Source of the DNA: Muribaculaceae bacterium | GTDB taxonomy: Bacteria; Bacteroidota; Bacteroidia; Bacteroidales; Muribaculaceae | Assembly (NCBI GenBank): GCA_017427945.1 | Contig: JAFRRT010000022.1 | Coordinates: 36,278-100,277, forward strand | Direction of reading: 5' to 3' | DNA length: 64,000 bases | In this document: piece after piece, positions 24,569 to 32,506 of the stretch | How positions within the stretch are numbered: the first letter of the stretch is position 1 | Layout of the letters: each line of letters starts with the position of its first letter | Program-made: the position numbers and the translations under genes | Notes under the pieces: model-generated | Seen by the model: only the letters and a program-made list of their open reading frames with translations | Database searches by the model: none | What the model was told of the DNA's origin: nothing

Positions 24569-27120
24569 TGGCAAGACGCATGATATTTATCGTGGCGTGC
24601 TTGTGCATCGCCACGGCTGCCTTCGGGCAGCGGGTGACGCGGACGTTCAATGACGTGTCGATGAGCGAGGCGCTCAAGTGGCTCAACGAGCGGAGTGGGG
24701 AATACAACATCAGTTTTCTCTACAATGAGTTGGAGGACTTCAGGGTGACGACGTCGGTCAAGAACAAGTCTGTGCCCGATGCCATTCAGCAACTGATCGG
24801 TTTCTATCCCATCAAGATGACCGTGCAGGGCAAGGAAATCGCCGTCGAGTGCCCGCAGAAGGCCTCGACGCGTTACAAGGGCATTGTCCTCGACGAGACG
24901 GGCCTGCCCTTGCCCTATGCCAACGTTGCCCTGCTCTCGCCGCGCGACTCCACCCTCATCACCGGCGGCGTGACAAACGAGAGCGGCCTGTTCGTCATCC
25001 CCTGTGACCAACAGGGTGTGCTCGCCCGCATCACCTACGTGGGTTATCGTCCCGTCTATCGCCACTGCAAGGCCTCCCACCTGGGTACCATCAAAATGCA
25101 GCCCGACCAATACACCCTTGGCAGTGTCACCGTCAAGGGCGAACGTCCCCAGTACCAGATGACCACTGGCGGCATGACGGTCAATGTCGCGGGCACGGTG
25201 CTCAGCGACATGGGTACGGGTATTGACGTGCTGGGCCAGTTGCCGCGCGTCGATGTCAAATGCGACGGCCAAGTGAGCATTTTTGGCAGTGGCACACCGC
25301 TCATCTACATCAATAACCGCCCGATTCAGAGCAATACCGAGTTGTCACGCCTCAAGTCGGGCGACATCAAGTCTATCGACGTGATTACGAGCCCAAGTGC
25401 GCGGTACAAAAAGAATGTGTCGTCCGTCATCCGCATCTACACGGTCAAGCCCCAAGGAGACGGCTTCAGTGTTAGCACCATTACCAACGTGCGAAACAAC
25501 CACGAGTGGGGCGGATATCAGGATATTGACGTGAAATACCGCACCCACGGCCTGGAACTGTTTGCCGAGGGCTACTGGCGCAGCGCGTGGATGGGCGAGG
25601 ATAATGACATCAATAATGACTTGTTCTTGGAGGATGGCACAGTACATGTCGATCAGACGGGCGACACCAAATTCCGCAGCAAGTCGCATTATGAGCAAGT
25701 AGGCTTCAATTACGATATCAACGACAACCATTCGCTGGGCGCTTCTTACACCTTGAGCGGTGTCAACATCAAGAATAGCAGTGTCATTGGTGAGCAGCAG
25801 ATATGGAACAACGGAGCCCTCGAGGGCAGCGTCTTGTATGATGCCCTCGTCAACCGCAAACAAAATCCGCTGCACGATGTCAATATGTATTATGTGGGCA
25901 AGGTGGGCCAGTTGTCAATCGACTTTAACGGCACGTGGTATTGTCGCAATGAACGCAATACTGATGAACGCACTGAATTAAGCGATGAACTTGATGACCG
26001 CCATGTGCTCACCCAGAGTCGCCAGTGTAACCAGATGACCGCCGGCAAACTCATCCTGAGTCACCCCCTGTGGAAAGGTACCGCCAGCATCGGCACTGAG
26101 TTGACCTTTACCCGTACCGACGGCACCTATTCCAACGACGATCAATCCCATTTGTCATCCGACACGCGCATCCGCGAGAACAACAGTGCGGGCTTTGCCG
26201 AGTATGACTTTACCCTGGGCAATTTCACCTTCGGCGCCGGACTGCGCTTTGAGCACATCAACTCTGACTACTATTCGTCAGGCATCCGTGAAGAAGAACC
26301 CAGCCGCACCTATAATGACTGGTTCCCCAATGCCTCCGTCGCCTGGAAGAAGGACAAGTGGAACTGGCAACTGAATTACAGCCGCCGCATCAACCGCCCC
26401 AGCTATTTCCAGCTGCGCAATTTCATCCAGTACGATAACCGTTACACCTACGAGGGTGGCAATCCACTGTTACGCCCGCAGCTGAACCACCGCTTGGAAC
26501 TGTCGGCCATCTACTCGTGGCTGAGTCTGCAAGTGCGCTACACCTACAGCCAGAGCACCATGTGCTGGGTGCCTGTGCTGGAGCCGGACAAGCGCTATAT
26601 CTTGCTGTGTACTCGCAACTATGGCGATGCCCAGCGCTTGTTTGCCTCGCTGGTGGCAGCACCGCGCTTCGGTGTCTATCGGCCCACGTTGACGTTGTCT
26701 TTCAACAAGGTCTTCTTTGATGCCAAGCAGTATGGCTCTAGTTTGACCCATCACAGGCCGTTGTGGCGGTTTGAACTGAGAAACACCTTTGTTCTTCCTC
26801 ATTCCTGGACGGCAGTGCTGGGTGTGCGCTTCGCAAGTGATGCCGATGACGAGTTCCAGAGCGTCAAACACTATTGGACCGTCGGAGCCCGCATCAACAA
26901 ATCCTTCTTCAACAAGGCGCTGTTGGTCAACCTCTATGCCGACGATATCTTCAGGACCAGCCAGGAGCGGTGGACCACCTACGGCATCGGCACCAACATC
27001 ACCAAAGATTGCTACAACTTTGACCGCACCATCGGCATGACCGTGACCTACAACTTCAACGTCACCCGCAGCAAGTACAAGGGCACCGGTGCCGGCAACG
27101 ACGAGAAATCCCGCCTGTAA
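24565..27120 (+). CDS. TonB-dependent receptor-like outer-membrane protein with STN domain
   Basis: An 851-residue exported protein. A signal peptide ends near AFGQR (residue 20); an STN-like signalling domain follows (about 25-85: MSEALKWLNERSGEYNISFLYNELE), then a carboxypeptidase-regulatory-like beta domain (about 105-180: VLDETGLPLPYANVALLSPRDST), a plug (about 190-300) and an OMP_b-brl_3 type barrel to the end. STN interaction with the FecR-like protein links ligand binding outside to sigma release inside. No SusD-like partner lies beside it, so the ligand is not obviously a glycan. The start overlaps the anti-sigma stop; ATG at 24565 or 24568. Confidence 0.88.
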   Translation: MMARRMIFIVACLCIATAAFGQRVTRTFNDVSMSEALKWLNERSGEYNISFLYNELEDFRVTTSVKNKSVPDAIQQLIGFYPIKMTVQGKEIAVECPQKASTRYKGIVLDETGLPLPYANVALLSPRDSTLITGGVTNESGLFVIPCDQQGVLARITYVGYRPVYRHCKASHLGTIKMQPDQYTLGSVTVKGERPQYQMTTGGMTVNVAGTVLSDMGTGIDVLGQLPRVDVKCDGQVSIFGSGTPLIYINNRPIQSNTELSRLKSGDIKSIDVITSPSARYKKNVSSVIRIYTVKPQGDGFSVSTITNVRNNHEWGGYQDIDVKYRTHGLELFAEGYWRSAWMGEDNDINNDLFLEDGTVHVDQTGDTKFRSKSHYEQVGFNYDINDNHSLGASYTLSGVNIKNSSVIGEQQIWNNGALEGSVLYDALVNRKQNPLHDVNMYYVGKVGQLSIDFNGTWYCRNERNTDERTELSDELDDRHVLTQSRQCNQMTAGKLILSHPLWKGTASIGTELTFTRTDGTYSNDDQSHLSSDTRIRENNSAGFAEYDFTLGNFTFGAGLRFEHINSDYYSSGIREEEPSRTYNDWFPNASVAWKKDKWNWQLNYSRRINRPSYFQLRNFIQYDNRYTYEGGNPLLRPQLNHRLELSAIYSWLSLQVRYTYSQSTMCWVPVLEPDKRYILLCTRNYGDAQRLFASLVAAPRFGVYRPTLTLSFNKVFFDAKQYGSSLTHHRPLWRFELRNTFVLPHSWTAVLGVRFASDADDEFQSVKHYWTVGARINKSFFNKALLVNLYADDIFRTSQERWTTYGIGTNITKDCYNFDRTIGMTVTYNFNVTRSKYKGTGAGNDEKSRL

Positions 27121-27148
27121 TCTAAGAATATCTAAGAACAACCGATGG

Positions 27149-27200
27149 AAAAAGACGGCCGCGGGTGAATGCACCTGCGACCGTCAACGTGAGGTTTTTT
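27149..27200. terminator. Bidirectional terminator
   Basis: The stem 27154-27185 (GACGG-CGC-GGTG with CACC-GCG-CCGTC, one mismatch) has TTTTT on its minus-strand side and TTTTTT 9 bp past it on the plus side. It can end both the TonB receptor gene and the converging kbl gene. Confidence 0.75.
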
Positions 27201-27225
27201 CTGGGTGTTATAATGATTGTTAGTG

Positions 27226-27302
27226 TTTCTAGTTCCTAGTCCTTAGTCCTTAGTCCGTTGGCGGATGCCAACTCCTAACTTCTAACTCCTAACTTCTAAC
27301 TC
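27226..27302. repeat. Short direct repeats (CTTAGTC and AACTTCTAACTCCT)
   Basis: 27229-27256 holds imperfect TAGTCCT copies, and 27270-27302 holds two copies of CTAACTTCTAACTC-like sequence. They lie just after the kbl stop and are not coding. Confidence 0.7.
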
Positions 27303-28491
27303 ACTTAATGATTCCCATCTGCTTGCCGATCTTGATGAAGGCGTTGATGCACTTGTCGAGGTGCTCACGCTTGTGACCTGCCGATACCTGCACGCGGATG
27401 CGGGCCTGGCCCTTGGGCACAACGGGATAGTAGAAACCGGTAACGTAGATGCCTTCCTTCTGCAGCTCGGCTGCGAAGTCCTGCGACAGCTTGGCGTCAT
27501 AGAGCATGACGGCGCAGATGGCACTCTGGGTGGGCTTGATGTCAAAGCCTGCAGCCATCATCTTGTCGCGGAAGTAGTTCACGTTGTCCACTAACTTGTC
27601 GTGCAGGGCGTTGCTCTCCTTGAGCATCTTGAACATCTCGATGCTGGCACCCACGATGCCGGGAGCGATGCTGTTGCTGAACAGGTAGGGACGTGAGCGC
27701 TGGCGCAGCATGTCGATGATTTCCTTGCGACCGGTGGTGAAACCGCCCATGGCACCGCCAAAGGCTTTTCCTAATGTGCCGGTAAAGACGTCGATGCGGC
27801 CAAAGAGGTTGAACTGCTCAGCCACGCCGTGACCGGTGGGGCCAACGACACCTGCCGAGTGCGACTCATCGACCATGACCATGGCGTCGTATTTCTCGGC
27901 CAGGTCACAGATCTTGTCCATGGGAGCCACGTTGCCGTCCATCGAGAAGACGCCGTCCGTTGCAATGATGCGGAAGCGCTGCTCCTGAGCCTGCTTGAGG
28001 CACTCCTCGAGTTCGCCCATGTCGGCGTTGGCATAGCGGTAGCGTTTAGCCTTGCACAGACGCACACCGTCGATAATCGAGGCATGGTTCAGGGCGTCGC
28101 TGATGATGGCATCCTCCTCGGTCAACAGGGCCTCGAACAGACCGCCGTTGGCGTCAAAGCAGGAACCGTAAAGGATGGCATCCTCGGTATGGAAGTAATC
28201 GGCAATGGCAGCTTCGAGCTCCTTGTGGATGTCGCTGGTACCGCAGATGAAGCGTACCGATGACATGCCATAGCCGTGGTGGGCCATGGTCTCGCTGGCG
28301 GCCTTAATCAAGCGGCTGTTGTCGCTCAGGCCCAGATAGTTGTTGGCGCAGAAGTTCAGCACCTCGTCGTCGGGCTTCACACGGATGTCGGCACGTTGCG
28401 GGGTGGTGATGATGCGTTCGTTCTTGTACAAACCGGCAGCCTGGATGTCGGCGAGCTCCTTCTGGAGATGTTCTTGGAATTTTCCGAACAT
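27301..28491 (-). CDS. kbl: Glycine C-acetyltransferase (2-amino-3-ketobutyrate CoA ligase)
   Basis: A 396-residue PLP enzyme of the alpha-oxoamine synthase family, of normal length for Kbl. It joins glycine and acetyl-CoA to 2-amino-3-ketobutyrate or runs the reverse in threonine breakdown. Motifs: NFCANNYLGLSDN, the glycine-rich GYGMSSVRFICGTSDIHKELE, the cofactor-binding DESHSAGVVGPTGHG and the PLP lysine in TGTLGKAFGGAMGG, then the C-terminal YYPVVPKGQARIRVQVSAGH. There is no tdh next to it. It converges on the TonB receptor gene, with a shared terminator between. The family also has KAPA synthase and serine palmitoyltransferase members; the glycine assignment follows the overall match. 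Confidence 0.92.
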   Translation of the reverse strand: MFGKFQEHLQKELADIQAAGLYKNERIITTPQRADIRVKPDDEVLNFCANNYLGLSDNSRLIKAASETMAHHGYGMSSVRFICGTSDIHKELEAAIADYFHTEDAILYGSCFDANGGLFEALLTEEDAIISDALNHASIIDGVRLCKAKRYRYANADMGELEECLKQAQEQRFRIIATDGVFSMDGNVAPMDKICDLAEKYDAMVMVDESHSAGVVGPTGHGVAEQFNLFGRIDVFTGTLGKAFGGAMGGFTTGRKEIIDMLRQRSRPYLFSNSIAPGIVGASIEMFKMLKESNALHDKLVDNVNYFRDKMMAAGFDIKPTQSAICAVMLYDAKLSQDFAAELQKEGIYVTGFYYPVVPKGQARIRVQVSAGHKREHLDKCINAFIKIGKQMGIIK

Positions 28492-28593
28492 GATAAAATC
28501 TATTTTAAAGGTTTGACATTAATGTATGGTTCATATTGTGACTACAAAGGTCTAAAAAAATCGCGATATGTGAAACACTTTTCTCGAAAAAAC

Positions 28594-29337
28594 TCAATCG
28601 TTGTCGGCGCTGGAAGGGACTATTCCCTGCGTCACTGTTGTGCGGGGCGGCTGGTAGTCCTGCGTGGGCTCCTGAGGAGTGTCATGACGGCTGCGGTCGC
28701 GGCGCTTGCGATGGTACCAGCGTGAACTGCTGCCGCTGTCCTCCTCGCTGCTTTCCTGAATCACGGCAGTGACATCCAGACGCTTGCCGCCGTTGAGGGC
28801 ATACAGCTCATACTGCTCAATGATGTTGATGAGTTTGGCGGGATAGTTGATATCCTCGGCATAGCCGCAGTCGCGCAGGCCCTGCGCCCAGCTGCGGTAG
28901 TCATGTTTGTCGAGCTGATAAAGGACGCTATAGCGGGGCCCCTTCAGGAACATGGCATGGTCGAGGAAGGAGTCCTCGGGCGAGCCGTACTTGCGGTAAC
29001 CCACCTGATTGAGCGAGTCGACACCGCCATAGACCTCACCTTTCCAGTGATAGGCCTTGATGCCGAAGTGGTTGTTGGCCTCCTGCGCCATCTTGCTCTT
29101 GCCCGCATAGCTCTCAAGGATGCCCTGGGCTATCGTGATGGATGCGGGCACGCCATACTGCACTTCAGATTCCAGCGCCACGGTCTTGTAGCGCTCGATA
29201 TAGTCCAAATAATCCTGGCGAACGGCCTGTGCCGAAGCAAAAAAGGCGTAAAACGAGGTAAAAATCAAGCAAAAAACCGAAATTTGCTTGCTTATCGGGA
29301 AAAAATCTATAATTTTGCGTTCAAAGTTAAAACTCAT
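28594..29337 (-). CDS. Glucosaminidase-domain peptidoglycan hydrolase (GH73-like)
   Basis: A 247-residue exported protein. The signal peptide is MSFNFERKIIDFFPISKQ followed by a hydrophobic core to FASAQ (about residue 37). The FlgJ-like N-acetylglucosaminidase domain follows (about 55-190), with the catalytic glutamate in ITIAQGILESYAGKSKMA, NHFGIKAYHWKGEVY and the closing GLRDCGYAEDINYPAKLINIIEQY. It probably cuts peptidoglycan glycan strands. The C-terminal 55 residues are Ser/Arg-rich and disordered. The start at 29337 is 7 bp from the divergent cdd start; an in-frame ATG 30 bp upstream would extend into cdd. Confidence 0.88.
   Translation of the reverse strand: MSFNFERKIIDFFPISKQISVFCLIFTSFYAFFASAQAVRQDYLDYIERYKTVALESEVQYGVPASITIAQGILESYAGKSKMAQEANNHFGIKAYHWKGEVYGGVDSLNQVGYRKYGSPEDSFLDHAMFLKGPRYSVLYQLDKHDYRSWAQGLRDCGYAEDINYPAKLINIIEQYELYALNGGKRLDVTAVIQESSEEDSGSSSRWYHRKRRDRSRHDTPQEPTQDYQPPRTTVTQGIVPSSADND
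29288..29317 (+). promoter_or_regulatory. Promoter of cdd inside the divergent glucosaminidase gene
   Basis: A perfect TAATTTTG box at 29310-29317 and a CTTG-like -33 ending at 29290, spacer 19 bp. Both lie within the signal-peptide coding region of the minus-strand gene. Confidence 0.55.
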
Positions 29338-29344
29338 AATCTTT

Positions 29345-29809
29345 ATGACCGAAAAGAAAATCACCACAAAGGTAAGGGTTTATTCTTATAATGAACTAAC
29401 CGAGGAGCAAAAAAAATTGGTGGACCTTGCACGAGAATCCACTTCGCACTCCTATTCACCATACAGTAACTTCAAGGTTGGAGCAGCCCTGATGCTCGAC
29501 AATGGTGAGATATTCATCGGCGCCAATCAGGAGAATGCCGCCTTTGCCGGCATCTGCGGCGAGAGGGCAGCCCTATATGCCGCCGGCGCCAATTTCCCCG
29601 GTGTTCCCGTGAAGAGCGTTGCCATCACCTCCTTTACCAGGGGGGACTTTGTCGAGGAGCCCACGGCCCCTTGTGGCGTGTGCCGCCAGGCATTCATGGA
29701 GTTCGAGAAAAACGGACATCCCATCGAGCTGATTCTTGCGGGACGTGAGAAAATTTATGTCCTTGAGAGTTTCCGCGACACGATGCCGCTGTCATTCACA
29801 GAGTTCTGA
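29345..29809 (+). CDS. cdd: Cytidine deaminase
   Basis: A 154-residue zinc-dependent deaminase of the pyrimidine salvage pathway, turning cytidine/deoxycytidine into uridine/deoxyuridine. The zinc site and active site are intact: FAGICGERAALYAA (first zinc Cys and the catalytic Glu) and PTAPCGVCRQAFMEF (PCxxC zinc Cys pair), with SYSPYSNFKVGAALML before them. The start chosen is ATG at 29345 (MTEKK); an in-frame extension upstream would overlap the divergent gene. It is followed after one base by the L,D-transpeptidase start. Confidence 0.95.
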   Translation: MTEKKITTKVRVYSYNELTEEQKKLVDLARESTSHSYSPYSNFKVGAALMLDNGEIFIGANQENAAFAGICGERAALYAAGANFPGVPVKSVAITSFTRGDFVEEPTAPCGVCRQAFMEFEKNGHPIELILAGREKIYVLESFRDTMPLSFTEF

Positions 29810-29810
29810 C

Positions 29811-30440
29811 GTGACCCACCGATTATTTTTCATCATTACATTGATGCTCATGACCACCATTGGCGGTCATGTTTGTCGCATCCATGCCGCTACTGCCGAC
29901 AGCACCACCCAGGCCATCACCCTGCCCCAGCCACCGGCCAAGCCCACCGGCACTGCCTTCATCGTTATCTCGAAGCTGAACCTGACGCTCAGCGTGTATG
30001 ACCGCAATGCCCAGGGCGACACCGTGCTGGTTGCACAGTTCCCCTGCTGCATGGGTAAGAACAAGGGCAATAAGCAAAAACGCGGTGACATGCGCACGCC
30101 CGAATCCCCTGCCGGCAAACCGTTCAAAATCACCATGATACAAGACGCCTCGACATGGCGCCATGACTTCAAGGACGGACGCGGCAACATCAAGGCCTAC
30201 GGACACTGGTTCCTGCGCCTGCTCACCCCAGGTCACAGCGGCATAGGCATCCACGGCAGCACCAACAACGAGAAATCCGTTCCCGGTCGCGCCAGCGAGG
30301 GATGCATCCGCCTTTTGGACGAGGACATCATCACCTTGAAGAGACACTTCGCCTATGTGAACATGCCCGTCATCGTGCAAGCCGAGGAACAGCCCCCCTT
30401 TGACTGGGAAGAGCGCGCCCGCACGGCGATGCAAGACTGA
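29811..30440 (+). CDS. L,D-transpeptidase (YkuD family)
   Basis: A 209-residue exported protein with a GTG start at 29811, one base after the cdd stop; an ATG at 29844 would shorten the signal peptide. The signal runs from THRLFFIITLMLMTTIGGHV to about HAATA. The YkuD domain (about 45-185) has FIVISKLNLTLSVYD at its start and the catalytic block GIGIHGSTN followed by SEGCIRLLDEDI, with the Cys nucleophile in SxGC. These enzymes make 3-3 peptidoglycan crosslinks or attach proteins to the wall. Because it sits with cdd, co-transcription is likely; the link in function is not obvious. Confidence 0.9.
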   Translation: MTHRLFFIITLMLMTTIGGHVCRIHAATADSTTQAITLPQPPAKPTGTAFIVISKLNLTLSVYDRNAQGDTVLVAQFPCCMGKNKGNKQKRGDMRTPESPAGKPFKITMIQDASTWRHDFKDGRGNIKAYGHWFLRLLTPGHSGIGIHGSTNNEKSVPGRASEGCIRLLDEDIITLKRHFAYVNMPVIVQAEEQPPFDWEERARTAMQD

Positions 30441-30525
30441 CCAAGTTACAGAAAAGAGTTCGTCTTTCATCAATAGCGAGCAATGCCATTCGCATACATA
30501 TAGATGAATAGATGAACAAACAAAC

Positions 30526-30589
30526 AAAAGAAAAACGGCCGGCTGCGTGGGCAGTCGGTCGTTTGGTGTTTTTGATGTGGTACCTCCGG
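30526..30589 (-). terminator. Terminator plus tRNA-Phe 3'-tail copy (unit a)
   Basis: A hairpin at 30536-30561 (CGGCCGGCTGC with GCAGTCGGTCG, wobble pairs on plus) is followed on the minus strand by TTTTT, and at 30578-30589 there is TGGTACCTCCGG, identical to the end of tRNA-Phe. It is 60/64 identical to the unit at 35199-35262 and lies 12 bp after the stop of the second BspA-like gene. Confidence 0.75.
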
Positions 30590-30601
30590 TCTCGTTGCGG
30601 A

Positions 30602-32044
30602 TCAGTTCAAGATGATGTCGATAACGGCGGTGACGTCAGCGATGTTGATTTCTCCATCACCGTTCACATCGGCTGCCGCATTGCTGTCACCGTTCAGGAT
30701 GATGTCGATGGTGGCAGTGACGTCGGCAATGTTCACGTTATTGTCGCCATTAACGTCGCCGCGCACTATCTCCACGATAGATCCGAAAAACGGATACCAG
30801 CTCTCGTCGGCTTGATAGGCATCAACCGTCCCCTGCGGCACATGAAGCGTGCGTCCTGAATAGTCGAAAACGCCATTCTGTAACCATACTCTGAACAAAT
30901 TAGATCCGCTCACCATGCTCGAGAGATCGGTAATGTAACTATACACATCCGTCAGGCTGCTGCAGCCGCCGAATGCATAGTAACCGATAAAGGTGACCGA
31001 ACTGGGGATAGTCACGCTCGTCAAGCTAGTGCAGTCTTCAAACGCTGAGTCTTGAATTGTAGTTACTGAATTTGAGATGTAGATACTTTTCAGCCCCGTG
31101 CAACAAATGAACGCACCGGAACCTATTTTAACTAACGAGTTAGGGAAGGCGATGCTTGTCAGGCCCGTGCAGTCACTGAACGCATAGATGCCAATGGTGG
31201 AGACCGAATTGGGGATGTCGATGCATGTCAGACCCGTGCAACCACTGAACGCATATTGATAGATTTTGGTTACCGTGCCGGGGATAATCGTGTTCTTGCA
31301 ACCGGCAATTAACGTATTATTGGCGGTCTCTATAATTGCATTGCAGCTGTTGCGTGAATCATATTTTGGATTGCCACTTTCAACCACGATGCTTGTCAGT
31401 CCCTCGCAGTATGAGAACGCGCCGTAACCGATTTCTGTTACCGAGTTAGGGATGTTGATGCTTGTCAGCCCCACGCAGCCACAGAAAGCATTGCCACCGA
31501 TTTCAACTACTGAGTTGGGGATGGTCACGCTCGTCAAGCCACTGCAGTCTTCAAACACACAGTCTTTGATTGTAGTTACTGAATTTGGGATGTCGATGCT
31601 TGTCAGCCCCGTGCAGCCACAAAACGCCAGATAACTGATTAAAGTTACCGAGTTGCCCAAATGGACGCTTGTCAGCCCCGTGCAGTCAATGAACGCACAG
31701 TCACCGATTTCAATTACCGAGTTGGGGATGTCGATGCTCGTCAGCCCCGTGCAGCCCTCAAATGCCCAGTAACCGATGTAAGCGACCGAGTCGCCGATAT
31801 GGATGCTTTTCAGGCCCGTGTAACCATTGAAAGCATTCTCTCCGATGGCAGTGACCGGGTAGGTGGTTCCATTGTGGGTGACAGTTACCGGGATGGTCAC
31901 GTCGCTTATGTTAGGGCCTTTGGCCACGGTTACTTCGTTACCGTTGATTTTGTAGTAAATGCCATCGACCACGAAGTCGTAGGCGGCAGCAGTGGCAGGC
32001 AGAAAGAACAGCAACAGAAGTGCGGATGTAATTAAGCTTTTCAT
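30602..32044 (-). CDS. BspA-like leucine-rich repeat surface protein with dockerin repeats, copy 2
   Basis: A 480-residue exported protein: signal peptide to about residue 21 (LPATAAAYDF), a short N-terminal beta module (VDGIYYKINGNEVTVAKG), then about a dozen 23-residue LRR_5 repeats of the pattern AFxGCTGLTSIDIPNSVTxIG, a cap region (YSGRTLHVPQGTVDAYQADE) and two C-terminal dockerin-like repeats (GDVNGDNNVNIADVTATIDI and DVNGDGEINIADVTAVIDI). BspA-like proteins often mediate adhesion to host or other bacteria. It is a paralog of the gene at 32507-35080, with matching N- and C-termini but fewer repeats. It has a promoter at 32081. Confidence 0.9.
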   Translation of the reverse strand: MKSLITSALLLLFFLPATAAAYDFVVDGIYYKINGNEVTVAKGPNISDVTIPVTVTHNGTTYPVTAIGENAFNGYTGLKSIHIGDSVAYIGYWAFEGCTGLTSIDIPNSVIEIGDCAFIDCTGLTSVHLGNSVTLISYLAFCGCTGLTSIDIPNSVTTIKDCVFEDCSGLTSVTIPNSVVEIGGNAFCGCVGLTSINIPNSVTEIGYGAFSYCEGLTSIVVESGNPKYDSRNSCNAIIETANNTLIAGCKNTIIPGTVTKIYQYAFSGCTGLTCIDIPNSVSTIGIYAFSDCTGLTSIAFPNSLVKIGSGAFICCTGLKSIYISNSVTTIQDSAFEDCTSLTSVTIPSSVTFIGYYAFGGCSSLTDVYSYITDLSSMVSGSNLFRVWLQNGVFDYSGRTLHVPQGTVDAYQADESWYPFFGSIVEIVRGDVNGDNNVNIADVTATIDIILNGDSNAAADVNGDGEINIADVTAVIDIILN

Positions 32045-32080
32045 TATCGTTTATGTATTTAGTGTTATAGATTGCTGTCG

Positions 32081-32112
32081 CAAAGATAGGTGTCGCCCTG
32101 AAAGAAAACAAG
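32081..32112 (-). promoter_or_regulatory. Promoter CTTG-N20-TATCTTTG
   Basis: On the minus strand, TATCTTTG (32081-32088 as CAAAGATA on plus) and CTTG (32109-32112) have a 20-bp spacer. It serves BspA-like copy 2. Confidence 0.65.
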
Positions 32113-32154
32113 CCTTTCAGCGACAAAAGAGCCAATTGCCAAAAAATAAACCCA

Positions 32155-32177
32155 AAAGTGTCAAAAAATTAGACAGT
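32155..32177. repeat. 23-bp palindromic element (locus 2)
   Basis: AAAGTGTC-AAAAAATTA-GACAGT matches the 23-bp units at 15918 and 37104 in length and arms, with one arm mismatch. It lies 42 bp upstream of the -33 of the BspA-like copy 2 promoter. Confidence 0.55.
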
Positions 32178-32302
32178 GAACGGCCCCTTTATCCGTTCAT
32201 CCTTCTTCTGTGCGTGCGTGAGAAAGAAAAACAAGTCAAGTCACAAATGCAATCACGCACCCATTTGTACGAACGGATGAAAAGACCAACATGACTCAAC
32301 AC

Positions 32303-32360
32303 AAAAAACGGCCGGCTGAATGTTCAGTCGGTCGCTTGGTTTTTGAGGTGGCACCTCCAG
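32303..32360 (-). terminator. Terminator plus tRNA 3'-tail copy (unit b)
   Basis: The hairpin at 32309-32334 has CTGA/TCAG where units a and c have CTGC/GCAG, a compensatory change. A diverged tail, TGGCACCTCCAG, lies at 32349-32360. The unit is about 145 bp beyond the stop of BspA-like copy 1. Confidence 0.65.
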
Positions 32361-32506
32361 TCTCGGACGAATGAGTCTCAATGAGACCAAATGAGTCGTC
32401 GATACTGCTGCTATTCAATCAATTAAACTTCCACCGAATACTCACTACAGCTCACATGGAATCACCAAGGTTCAACCTCGGTTGTCATTTTGACAACCAG
32501 TTATAT

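Larger units (their letters stand above)
32045..32506. other. Intergenic region between the two BspA-like genes, 462 bp
   Basis: From right to left it holds the end region of BspA-like copy 1, the tRNA tail/terminator unit b (32303-32360), one 23-bp palindromic element (32155-32177) and the promoter of copy 2 (32081-32112). No coding frame is convincing. Confidence 0.6.
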
